A DNA stretch of 9,186 bases from Phycisphaerae bacterium (lineage in GTDB: Bacteria; Planctomycetota; Phycisphaerae; UBA1845; Fen-1342): positions 1 to 9,186 of the forward strand of contig JAGVEP010000273.1 in assembly GCA_020058145.1 (NCBI GenBank), in the 5' to 3' direction. Below the pieces are notes generated by a model, which saw only the letters and a program-made list of their open reading frames with translations, was not told where the DNA came from and did not search any database. Each line of letters starts with the position of its first letter. The first letter of the stretch is position 1. This document shows positions 1 through 5,152 of the stretch, piece after piece. The position numbers and the translations under genes were made by a program.

Positions 1-1037
1 TAGACCGTCGCCGCCGCCGGCGCCGGCAGGCCGAGCGTGAAGCCCGGAACCGGGATCGTCGTATTAACGTCGCCGGTTTTTGTATTCAGGGCCAGTACCT
101 GCTGGTCTTTCGTCAGGACGTACGTTTGACCTTCGTGTACGGTCAGCGCCATGCGCCCTTCCGGCAGCTTCCACCGCAACCGATCGTCCGGGGCACCAAT
201 AACCGTGGTGTCCACCGCCACCAGCCCATCCGCGGGCGTGTATTGGTAGGCGACCTCCGGCGTCACCACCGGCGGCTCATACAGCGGCCCGGAAAACCGG
301 GCGCGCCAGCGCACGTTGCCGTAGTTGAGGTCGAGCAGGTACAGGGACCAGTCCCGGCTCGGGACGTACACGCCCTCGTCGCGGGCCACCAGGTCGGCGC
401 TCACGCGGTCGTACGCCGAGTACTGCCACCGCAGCAGGCGCCGCCCGTCGCGGCTGCACGCGAACACCGTGCCCGCCTCGGTGGCGAAGAAAACTGAATC
501 GCCGGCGAGGGCGGGTGTGGAGGTGATCGCTGCGTCGGTGAGCACCTTCCATTCGACGTATTGGGTGCGCGGGTCGAGCGCGTAAAACCGGCGGTCCATG
601 CCGCCGACCAGAAGCTGCGTACCGTCGGTGATCGCCGCCGAGCCAGCGGAGAATCGCAAGTCGCTGCGGCTAATGGGGTCGCCCGTGCGGCGATCGTAAA
701 CCTGTAAGTCAGATGGGGTTACGAACACGACCTGGTCGCCGACGTGGCACGGGCGTCGCAGGGCGTAGCCGGAGCGCGTCACCGGTTGCAGCCAGCGAAT
801 TACCCCGGTCAGGGCATGAACCGCGAAAACGTACCCGTCTTGCGTGCCGAGGTACAGTTGGTCGTCAACCAGGTGGACATCCTGCAGTCGCTGGTCCTGC
901 TCAAGTGGCAGCGGGAGTTGCCAGAATTTTGCCAGCCCGGCTGCGTGCAGCGCGTCCGGGGCGAGGTAGTCCGGGTCCGCGGCGACGACTGAACTCGCGA
1001 GCAGGATGAGCAACGAGCCGATCAGCGGGCTGCGCAT
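1..1037 (-). CDS. Exported PQQ-type beta-propeller repeat protein (3' end outside window)
   Basis: This is an open minus-strand frame of 345 codons with no stop that runs off the left edge. The ATG at 1037-1035 opens a clear signal peptide: MRS, a hydrophobic core (LIGSLLILLASSVV) and a probable cut after VVAA near residue 20. It has no lipobox cysteine, so a periplasmic or exported soluble protein is expected. The mature part is made of repeated strands of the PQQ/BamB-like propeller type: LYLGTQDGYVFAVHALTG (61-78), VVFVTPSDLQVYDRRTG (103-119), FYALDPRT (151-158), VFFATEAGTVFACSRDG (182-198), LYLLDLNYGNVRWR (232-245) and YVLTKDQQVLALNTKTG (306-322). Each ends in a turn followed by a Trp- or hydrophobic-rich strand. 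The family includes BamB and quinoprotein dehydrogenases. No catalytic or metal ligands were recognised, so a scaffold or binding role is likelier than an enzyme, but the function is unknown. The ATG has no clear Shine-Dalgarno site. The gene is divergent from the OmpA-like gene. Confidence 0.85.
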   Translation of the reverse strand, partial: MRSPLIGSLLILLASSVVAADPDYLAPDALHAAGLAKFWQLPLPLEQDQRLQDVHLVDDQLYLGTQDGYVFAVHALTGVIRWLQPVTRSGYALRRPCHVGDQVVFVTPSDLQVYDRRTGDPISRSDLRFSAGSAAITDGTQLLVGGMDRRFYALDPRTQYVEWKVLTDAAITSTPALAGDSVFFATEAGTVFACSRDGRRLLRWQYSAYDRVSADLVARDEGVYVPSRDWSLYLLDLNYGNVRWRARFSGPLYEPPVVTPEVAYQYTPADGLVAVDTTVIGAPDDRLRWKLPEGRMALTVHEGQTYVLTKDQQVLALNTKTGDVNTTIPVPGFTLGLPAPAAATV

Positions 1038-1197
1038 GAGGACAATCCCAGTACATCTACCGGTCTGCTCGTCCGCGGCCAACCCGGCAGCGCGGGGCGG
1101 CTTGGGCCGGTCGCACGCAGACTAGTGGGGGGGCCGGCTGCCGTCAACCGCGATCCTCCCGGGCGCACCTCGCCAAACGGCGTCGCGTGGCGACACC

Positions 1198-1226
1198 TTG
1201 CTTTCCCAGGGACCCCGTTCTATCTT
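1198..1226 (+). promoter_or_regulatory. Candidate sigma70-type promoter for the OmpA-like gene
   Basis: TTGCTT at 1198-1203 and TATCTT at 1221-1226 are separated by exactly 17 bases. This gives three or four matches to the -35 consensus and four to the -10. Transcription would begin near 1233, leaving a leader of about 90 nt before the ATG at 1322. The position also argues against the longer reading frame that opens at 1187, upstream of this promoter. The call rests on sequence match only. Confidence 0.5.
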
Positions 1227-1321
1227 GCGCAGCGGCCGGCGGCCGATTCACAGTCGGTGCCGTCGGTGTCCGCGACTGGCATGGTGGCCGGAACGCAACG
1301 GATTTGAATAAGGAGAGTGCG

Positions 1322-2062
1322 ATGACGATGGCGCGGCGGTTAACGGTGGGTGTGGGTGCCCTGTTTGCTCTGCTGGCGGTGGGCTGCCAGAACCCGGACA
1401 AGCTCCAGCTCCAGGCCCAGGCGGACGAGATTACCAAACTACAGTCGGAGAACGCCGACCTGCGGTCGCGCTTGGCGCAGGCCATTGCCGACCGCGACGC
1501 GGCGCGCAACCGTGCCGCGGCGCTGGAGCGTGAGAATGCGGATCTGCGCGCGCGTTTGGCTTCAACGGCGCCGCTGGAGAGGATCAAAGGCTGGGAATTC
1601 TCGGGTCAGTATGCGTGGACGTCGCTCAGCACGGACTTCCTGTTCGATTCAGGCAAGGCGACGCTGCGGTCCGCCGCCCGCGCGAAGCTCGAACAGGTGG
1701 TCAGCGAGATTCAGGCGAATTTCCCCGATCGGGATATTTGGGTGCTCGGGCATACCGACACTGATCCGATCAACAAGACCAAGCACCTCTGGGCGGATAA
1801 CCTCGACCTGAGCTGCAACCGTGGTATGACGGTCTACCGCGAGCTTACGAAGCTCGGCATCACGCCGAAGCGGATGCTCGCCGGCGGGCAGGGCGAGTAC
1901 TTCTCGCGCGCGGAGAACTCGACCAAGGCCGGCAAGCAGCAAAACCGCCGCGTGGAGATCATCGCGGTGCCGCCGCGCGCGGCGACCGGCGAGCCCGCGG
2001 TGCTTGAGAAAACCGCCGAACCCGCGCTCAAGGGCGACGCGCTGACGCCGGTACCGAAGTAG
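1322..2062 (+). CDS. OmpA/Pal-type peptidoglycan-binding lipoprotein with coiled coil
   Basis: The protein has 246 residues. The ATG at 1322 is chosen because TAAGGAG (1309-1315) lies six bases upstream and the product then begins with a lipoprotein signal: MARR, a hydrophobic stretch and LLAVGC, with Cys22 as the probable lipidated residue. The -3 residue is Ala rather than the usual Leu, a weaker lipobox. Residues about 27-82 form a charged, heptad-like coiled coil (KLQLQAQADEITKLQSENAD onward), probably a periplasmic spacer or oligomerisation stalk. Residues about 104-215 are an OmpA C-terminal domain: FLFDSGKATLR, VLGHTDTDP (141-149), LSCNRGMTVYRELTKLGI (163-180) and QNRRVEI (207-213). 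Asp146 and the NRR arginine match the family's meso-diaminopimelate-binding residues. The last 30 residues are a Pro/Ala-rich tail. It probably anchors the outer membrane to peptidoglycan, like Pal. It has no tol genes beside it, so the name pal is not given. Confidence 0.88.
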   Translation: MTMARRLTVGVGALFALLAVGCQNPDKLQLQAQADEITKLQSENADLRSRLAQAIADRDAARNRAAALERENADLRARLASTAPLERIKGWEFSGQYAWTSLSTDFLFDSGKATLRSAARAKLEQVVSEIQANFPDRDIWVLGHTDTDPINKTKHLWADNLDLSCNRGMTVYRELTKLGITPKRMLAGGQGEYFSRAENSTKAGKQQNRRVEIIAVPPRAATGEPAVLEKTAEPALKGDALTPVPK

Positions 2063-2084
2063 ATTCGGGATGGAGTTCAGAGCA

Positions 2085-2139
2085 GCGAGTAGCGAATTCG
2101 CACGCCGTCCGGCGCGCGGGCGCGGAACTCGCTACTCGC
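2085..2139. repeat. Inverted repeat built of GCGAGTA-type heptamers
   Basis: GCGAGTAGCGAATTC (2085-2099) pairs with GAACTCGCTACTCGC (2125-2139): 15 base pairs with one mismatch, of which the outer 11 are perfect. The 25-nt loop contains a nested CGCCG-TC-CGGCG stem. The arms are built from 7-bp units (GCGAGTA, GCGAATT, GCGAGTT), and the right arm continues one more unit to about 2146. It lies between the OmpA-like stop (2062) and hisA (2174). There is no U-tract after the stem, so it is not a standard intrinsic terminator. It may be a dispersed repeat that also slows or ends transcription. Confidence 0.75.
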
Positions 2140-2173
2140 AATTCGCCTCGCGGCGGCCATTGCCGGATAGTTC

Positions 2174-2902
2174 ATGGAAATCCTCCCGGCCATTGACCTG
2201 TTTGACGGAAAATGCGTGCGGCTCATCCAAGGCCGCTACGACCGCGTGATCGAATACGAACGTGATCCGCTCGAAGTTGCGGGTCGGTTTTGCGCCGCCG
2301 GTGCACGTTGGCTGCACGTCATCGACCTTGATGGTGCCCGCAACGGCGTGATTCGCAATTTTGACACACTCCGCCGCATCGTGGCTGAGACCGGGGCGCA
2401 CGTGCAGTTCGGCGGCGGGGTGCGGGACGAAGCCGCGATTGACGCCGCTCTGGCAGCCGGCGCAGAACGGGTCATCATCGGCACGCGCGCGCTCCAGGAC
2501 TGGGCTTGGTTCAAAGGCGTTGTTCACCGGCCACAGTACGCCGGCCGACTCGCGCTCGGGCTCGATGCGCGGCTCGGCAAGCTGGCAGTCCAGGGCTGGA
2601 CGTGCGAGACGGATCAAGCGGCCGTCGACGTGGCGCGCACCGTCGCCGGCTGGCCGCTGGCCATTATTGTGTACACGGACATCGGGCGTGACGGGCTGCT
2701 TTTGGGCCCGAACATGCGGGCGATCCAGACACTGGCCGACGCATCGCCGGTACCGGTCACCGCGGCAGGGGGGGTCTCCGACCTGGAAGACGTCCGGCGG
2801 CTTGCGCAGCTCAAGCTGGAGGGCATCGTCATCGGGCGGGCCATCTACGAGCGGGCGATCGTGCTCGCGGACGCGCTCGCCGTGGCACACGGCGCGGCGT
2901 GA
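2174..2902 (+). CDS. hisA: Phosphoribosylformimino-AICAR ribotide isomerase (HisA)
   Basis: The protein has 242 residues, the usual length for this (beta/alpha)8-barrel enzyme. It opens the ring of the ProFAR ribose (Amadori rearrangement) to give PRFAR, the fourth step of histidine synthesis, in the cytoplasm. Visible hallmarks are PAIDLFDGKCVRL (5-17) with the catalytic base Asp8, FGGGVR (79-84), GTRAL (103-107), LGLDAR (128-133), GWT (141-143), TDIGRDG (168-174) with the catalytic acid Asp169, AAGGVSDLEDV (197-207) and VIGRAIYE (219-226). The GGG, AAGG and IGRA loops are the two phosphate grips that mark HisA/HisF half-barrel symmetry. The Asp8/Asp169 pair and the GWT motif favour HisA over HisF. 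The Shine-Dalgarno site is weak (GGATAG, 2164-2169). No other his gene is in the window, so hisA stands alone here. Its last 58 bases overlap the convergent HTH gene, and two GAAGGTGG octamers (2903-2918) follow its stop. Confidence 0.96.
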   Translation: MEILPAIDLFDGKCVRLIQGRYDRVIEYERDPLEVAGRFCAAGARWLHVIDLDGARNGVIRNFDTLRRIVAETGAHVQFGGGVRDEAAIDAALAAGAERVIIGTRALQDWAWFKGVVHRPQYAGRLALGLDARLGKLAVQGWTCETDQAAVDVARTVAGWPLAIIVYTDIGRDGLLLGPNMRAIQTLADASPVPVTAAGGVSDLEDVRRLAQLKLEGIVIGRAIYERAIVLADALAVAHGAA

Positions 2903-3174
2903 GAAGGTGGGAAGGTGGGAGCAGAAACGTCCGCCATCGCCAGTCCGCAGGCGGCTCCGAGGGCCTGGAGCTGCACCGCCCGCAGCACCTCCCCGCTGAG
3001 GCCGCGCAACTTGCCGAGCACGTACGCCCGGCAGACGCGGACATGGTAGAGCGGCTGACCGCTGGGGCCCCCGAGGTGCAGCAGGTCCTTTTGTTGACGG
3101 AGCCACGAGAGCGAGCGGCGGAACCACTTGGCGGCCTCGTTGGGGGTCATCAGCTCCTGGGGCAGTTCGGTCAT
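2845..3174 (-). CDS. Small helix-turn-helix DNA-binding protein, excisionase/MerR-like
   Basis: The protein has 109 residues. Residues about 8-28 (LMTPNEAAKWFRRSLSWLRQQ) look like the MTxxEAAxxF...S..TL.R.. helix-turn-helix of the HTH_17/excisionase superfamily. They are followed by a probable wing (LHLGGPSGQPLYHVRVCRAYVLG, 32-54). That family covers phage excisionases and small transcription factors, so DNA binding is likely but the target is unknown. The start is well supported: GGAGG lies eight bases before the ATG, and a near-consensus promoter lies 40-68 bases upstream. From about residue 84 the sequence turns to low-complexity Ala/Ser/Pro. The last 19 codons and the stop are antisense to hisA, so this tail looks like read-through after loss of an earlier stop. 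It is divergent from nuoA and convergent with hisA. A competing plus-strand frame over 2899-3252 has no recognisable domain. Confidence 0.72.
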   Translation of the reverse strand: MTELPQELMTPNEAAKWFRRSLSWLRQQKDLLHLGGPSGQPLYHVRVCRAYVLGKLRGLSGEVLRAVQLQALGAACGLAMADVSAPTFPPSHAAPCATASASASTIARS

Positions 3175-3182
3175 GGCGGCAA

Positions 3183-3187
3183 CCTCC
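3183..3187 (-). promoter_or_regulatory. Shine-Dalgarno site of the HTH gene
   Basis: On the minus strand GGAGGTT is followed by the ATG at 3174, with eight bases between GGAGG and the start codon. It is one of the best ribosome sites in the window, where several genes have weak sites. It fixes the start of the 109-residue HTH protein and argues that the minus strand is the coding strand here. Confidence 0.75.
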
Positions 3188-3232
3188 GGCGGCGCGCTGC
3201 GTCGCGTGCGCCTACTATAGCCGCGCCGGAGG
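3183..3232. repeat. 9-bp inverted repeat bridging HTH promoter and ribosome site
   Basis: CCTCCGGCG (3183-3191) and CGCCGGAGG (3224-3232) are exact reverse complements 32 bases apart. One arm lies in the promoter spacer and the other over the Shine-Dalgarno sequence. Only the proximal arm would be in the transcript, so an mRNA hairpin is not possible. A DNA operator for autoregulation is one reading. In GC-rich DNA a 9-bp chance match is also plausible. Confidence 0.4.
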
Positions 3233-3242
3233 CGGCTGTCAA
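3214..3242 (-). promoter_or_regulatory. Near-consensus sigma70-type promoter driving the HTH gene
   Basis: Read on the minus strand, TTGACA (3242-3237) is a perfect -35. The spacer is exactly 17 bases (3236-3220), and TATAGT (3219-3214) matches five of six -10 positions. Transcription should start near 3207, giving a leader of about 33 nt before the ATG at 3174. The spacer GCCGCCTCCGGCGCGGC has self-complementary ends (GCCGC/GCGGC). It is by far the strongest promoter match in the window. Confidence 0.8.
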
Positions 3243-3299
3243 GGAAATCTAGGAATACTAACTCAGGCCGCCCCGGGGTCGGGCCGCGGGCCGGGCGGG

Positions 3300-3328
3300 T
3301 TGCCGCTGTCCGCGGCTCCGCCTACACT
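3300..3328 (+). promoter_or_regulatory. Candidate promoter of the nuo operon
   Basis: TTGCCG (3300-3305) and TACACT (3323-3328) are 17 bases apart, each with about four of six consensus matches. Initiation would fall near 3334-3336, only about five bases before the nuoA ATG at 3340. No Shine-Dalgarno sequence precedes that ATG, which fits a nearly leaderless message. It is a sequence match only, in GC-rich DNA. Confidence 0.45.
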
Positions 3329-3339
3329 TGGGTACCGAT

Positions 3340-3783
3340 ATGGAACCGCTTGAGCCCTACATCAGCGCGCTGGCCGAAAGCGATTTCACGGCCGTCGGCA
3401 TTCTGGCCCTGGTGGCCACCGGGCTGGCGGGCGCGATCCTCGTGCTCACGCACCTGCTCGGCCCCAAACGAGTCGGGCCACGCAAACACGCGCCCTACGA
3501 ATCGGGCATGGAACCCGTCGGGGATACGCGCCGGCGGTTTAGTGTGCGGTTTTACCTGATCGCGGTCCTGTTCCTCGTTTTTGACGTCGAAATCGTCTTC
3601 TTGTACCCCTGGGCGGTGCTTTTTCCGCGCCTGCGGGACAGCGCACATCAGCCCTGGGCGCAGCCGCTGGTCGCCGCCGGTTACTCGCCGCTGTACCTCT
3701 TCCTGGCGATGGGCGTGTTCTTCGCGCTGCTCCTGATCGGCCTGATTTACGAATGGCGCCGGGGGATCTTCAGATGGAACTGA
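3340..3783 (+). CDS. nuoA: NADH-quinone oxidoreductase subunit A (NuoA)
   Basis: The protein has 147 residues. NuoA is the ND3-like membrane subunit of complex I, next to the quinone site at the junction of the peripheral and membrane arms. Three transmembrane helices are visible (about 17-40, 70-96 and 115-138). The conserved cytoplasmic loop carries HAPYESGMEPVGDTRRRFSV (50-69), with ESG as in many bacterial forms. The second helix is the family signature FYLIAVLFLVFDVEIVFLYPWA (71-92), with the buried carboxylates Asp82 and Glu84 thought to take part in coupling. The ATG at 3340 is preferred to an in-frame TTG at 3328, which lies inside the probable -10 element and adds four residues with no match to the family. 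It is the first gene of the operon, and its 3' end overlaps nuoB by ten bases. Confidence 0.96.
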   Translation: MEPLEPYISALAESDFTAVGILALVATGLAGAILVLTHLLGPKRVGPRKHAPYESGMEPVGDTRRRFSVRFYLIAVLFLVFDVEIVFLYPWAVLFPRLRDSAHQPWAQPLVAAGYSPLYLFLAMGVFFALLLIGLIYEWRRGIFRWN

Positions 3784-4379
3784 AAACCACCGCCGAGGTC
3801 GTGGGGGTCGGGTCCGGTGGCGGGGAGTACACGGCGACGCGCCTCGACTACCTCGTTGATGCGATCAAGAAGCACGGCATAAACTGGGTGCGGCGCAACA
3901 GTCTGTGGCCGATGCCGTTTGCGACCGCTTGCTGTGGCATCGAGCTGATGGCCACGGGGGCGAGCCGCTATGACATCGCGCGCTTCGGCGCGGAGGCGAT
4001 GCGGTTCACGCCGCGGCAGTGCGACCTGTTGATTTGTGCCGGCCGCGTTCCGATCAAGATGATGCCGGTGCTGCAGCAGATTTATGTGCAGATGACCGAA
4101 CCCAAGTGGGTGTTGTCGATGGGCGCGTGTGCTTCGACCGGCGGCGTGTTCGACACCTACGCGGTGGTGCAGGGGATCGACCAGTTTTTGCCGGTGGACG
4201 TGTATGTCCCGGGCTGTCCGCCGCGGCCGGAGACGCTGCTCGAAGGGATCATGCTGATTCAACGGATCGTGACCGAGCAGGGCGTGAAGAGCAGCGGCCA
4301 GCGTGGCCCTGGGCTCGGATTGGCGGTGCAGCCGCCGCGGCAGAAGGGTATGGAATTGGGAGCCGGTCTTGGCGGCTAG
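3774..4379 (+). CDS. nuoB: NADH-quinone oxidoreductase subunit B (NuoB, N2 iron-sulfur cluster)
   Basis: The protein has 201 residues. NuoB (PSST) holds cluster N2, the [4Fe-4S] centre that passes electrons to quinone, at the NuoB/NuoD interface. The four cluster ligands are present: the adjacent pair Cys53-Cys54 (FATACCGIEL), Cys119 (SMGACASTGG) and Cys148 (VDVYVPGCPPRPE). DLLICAGRVPIKM (85-97) is the usual NuoB core, with an extra Cys88. The start at 3774 is chosen because GGGGGA (3761-3766) lies seven bases upstream. An in-frame ATG at 3753 would add seven residues and lies deeper inside nuoA. The ten-base overlap with nuoA suggests translational coupling. The C-terminal tail after about residue 172 is Gly/Pro-rich and probably disordered. 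Confidence 0.96.
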   Translation: MELKTTAEVVGVGSGGGEYTATRLDYLVDAIKKHGINWVRRNSLWPMPFATACCGIELMATGASRYDIARFGAEAMRFTPRQCDLLICAGRVPIKMMPVLQQIYVQMTEPKWVLSMGACASTGGVFDTYAVVQGIDQFLPVDVYVPGCPPRPETLLEGIMLIQRIVTEQGVKSSGQRGPGLGLAVQPPRQKGMELGAGLGG

Positions 4380-4390
4380 CGAATTCTGCA

Positions 4391-4465
4391 TTTTGGATTT
4401 TGGATCTTGGATTTTGGATTTTGCTGGCTGCGAATCTGAGGCAGTCCATAACCCACAGTCCAAAA
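4391..4465. repeat. TTTTGGA heptamer array between nuoB and nuoC
   Basis: Four heptamers in strict register (TTTTGGA, TTTTGGA, TCTTGGA, TTTTGGA) fill 4391-4418. After a spacer, the opposite strand of 4445-4465 reads TTTTGGA CTGTGGG TTATGGA, again with a 7-base period but diverged. The whole looks like a decayed relative of the inverted repeat in the next gap. It is AT-rich in GC-rich surroundings and fills most of the 115-base space between nuoB and nuoC. No gene was found in it. The weak GAAGG ribosome site of nuoC lies just after it. Confidence 0.8.
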
Positions 4466-4494
4466 CCTGATATTGTGACACGAAGGCTCTGGCG

Positions 4495-5028
4495 ATGTCC
4501 ACGGCTGACACAATCCACGCGATGCAGGAACGGTTTCCGGACCTCCATCTTGCTGCGCTGCCGCTCGTGACCTATGCGGATGGACGGACGTCGGACCAGC
4601 TTTGGATGCGCGTGCCGGCGGAGCGGCTGCTCGCGGTCGCGAAGTTCCTGCGTGACGATCCGCGGACGAAATTCGAGCAGCTTTGCGACCTCACGTGTGT
4701 CGACTACCTGGGTTACCCGGGGGCCGAGGATCGCTTCGGCGTTATTTATGCGCTCGTCAGTTTGACGCACGGTCATCGGCTGTGGCTCAAGGTGTTCGTG
4801 AACGATCCGCAGCCCGAGGTGCCGTCGGTGACGTCGCTCTGGCGCGGGGCGGAGTGGCCCGAACGCGAGGTCTACGACATGTTCGGCGTCCGCTTCACCG
4901 GCCATCCGGACCTGCGCCGGATTCTGCTGCCGCAGAATTTCACGGCTTACCCGCTGCGGAAGGATTATCCGCTGACGGGCCAGGGCGAACGCGAAGATTT
5001 CGAGGTTGTGACGCGGGAGACGGCGTGA
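4495..5028 (+). CDS. nuoC: NADH-quinone oxidoreductase subunit C (NuoC)
   Basis: The protein has 177 residues. NuoC (the 30-kDa subunit) is a cofactor-free part of the connecting arm that packs against NuoD and NuoB. Recognisable blocks are the core FEQLCDLTCVDYLGYPG (60-76), the RFGVIYALVSL strand pair (80-90), and the family signature WPEREVYDMFGVRFTGHPDLRRILLP (121-146), followed by the PLRKDYPLTG end (153-162). NuoC is a separate gene here, not fused to NuoD as in E. coli. The ATG at 4495 is preceded by GAAGG (4482-4486) at eight bases. Repeat-filled gaps lie on both sides: 115 bases to nuoB and 124 to the nuoD start. Confidence 0.95.
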   Translation: MSTADTIHAMQERFPDLHLAALPLVTYADGRTSDQLWMRVPAERLLAVAKFLRDDPRTKFEQLCDLTCVDYLGYPGAEDRFGVIYALVSLTHGHRLWLKVFVNDPQPEVPSVTSLWRGAEWPEREVYDMFGVRFTGHPDLRRILLPQNFTAYPLRKDYPLTGQGEREDFEVVTRETA

Positions 5029-5033
5029 ACCCG

Positions 5034-5132
5034 ATTTTGGATTTTGGATTTTGGATTTTGGATTGGGCGGCAGCGCCCAGGGCTAGCTGCTGTCCGACGC
5101 CAATCCAAAATCCGAAATCCAAAATCCAAAAT
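5034..5132. repeat. 33-bp inverted repeat of TTTTGGA heptamers between nuoC and nuoD
   Basis: The left arm (5034-5066) is A, four exact TTTTGGA units, then TTGG. The right arm (5100-5132) is its reverse complement at 32 of 33 positions. The one difference, in a TCCGAAA unit, would still pair as G-U in RNA. The loop (5067-5099) is also 33 nt and GC-rich. The element begins five bases after the nuoC stop and ends six bases before the GGGAG ribosome site of nuoD (5139-5143). It lies inside the operon, so it should be in the mRNA as a long stem. It may be a mobile or dispersed repeat, an mRNA stability or processing element, or both. It has no coding role. Confidence 0.92.
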
Positions 5133-5152
5133 TGTCGCGGGAGCTTCTGAAC

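Noticed and set aside
1054..1082. Minus-strand promoter for the beta-propeller gene (TTGGCC, 17 bp, TAGATG)
   Set aside because: The -35 has only a TTG core and the -10 matches three of six positions. This is too weak to list as a feature in GC-rich DNA, although the spacing is right.
1187..1321. Longer start for the OmpA-like lipoprotein (45 extra residues)
   Set aside because: The extension lies upstream of and across the probable promoter, would bury the lipoprotein signal, and lacks a ribosome site. The ATG at 1322 has TAAGGAG at the right distance.
2132..3127. Minus-strand open frame (331 codons) across hisA and the HTH gene
   Set aside because: It covers hisA in antisense and the HTH gene in a different frame, and its product is compositionally biased. 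The HTH frame has a promoter and ribosome site, and this one does not.
2899..3252. Plus-strand frame (117 codons) opposite the HTH gene
   Set aside because: It has no domain and no ribosome site. The minus strand carries promoter, GGAGG and a helix-turn-helix motif.
5034..5150. Peptides such as ILDFGFW and IQNPKSK repeats in frames across the nuoC-nuoD gap
   Set aside because: They are translations of the TTTTGGA heptamer array. The seven-base period cycles through three frames and gives repetitive peptides without coding meaning.
5132..5152. TTG start for NuoD seven codons upstream
   Set aside because: It lies in the right arm of the inverted repeat, before the ribosome site. The ATG at 5153 has GGGAG at nine bases.
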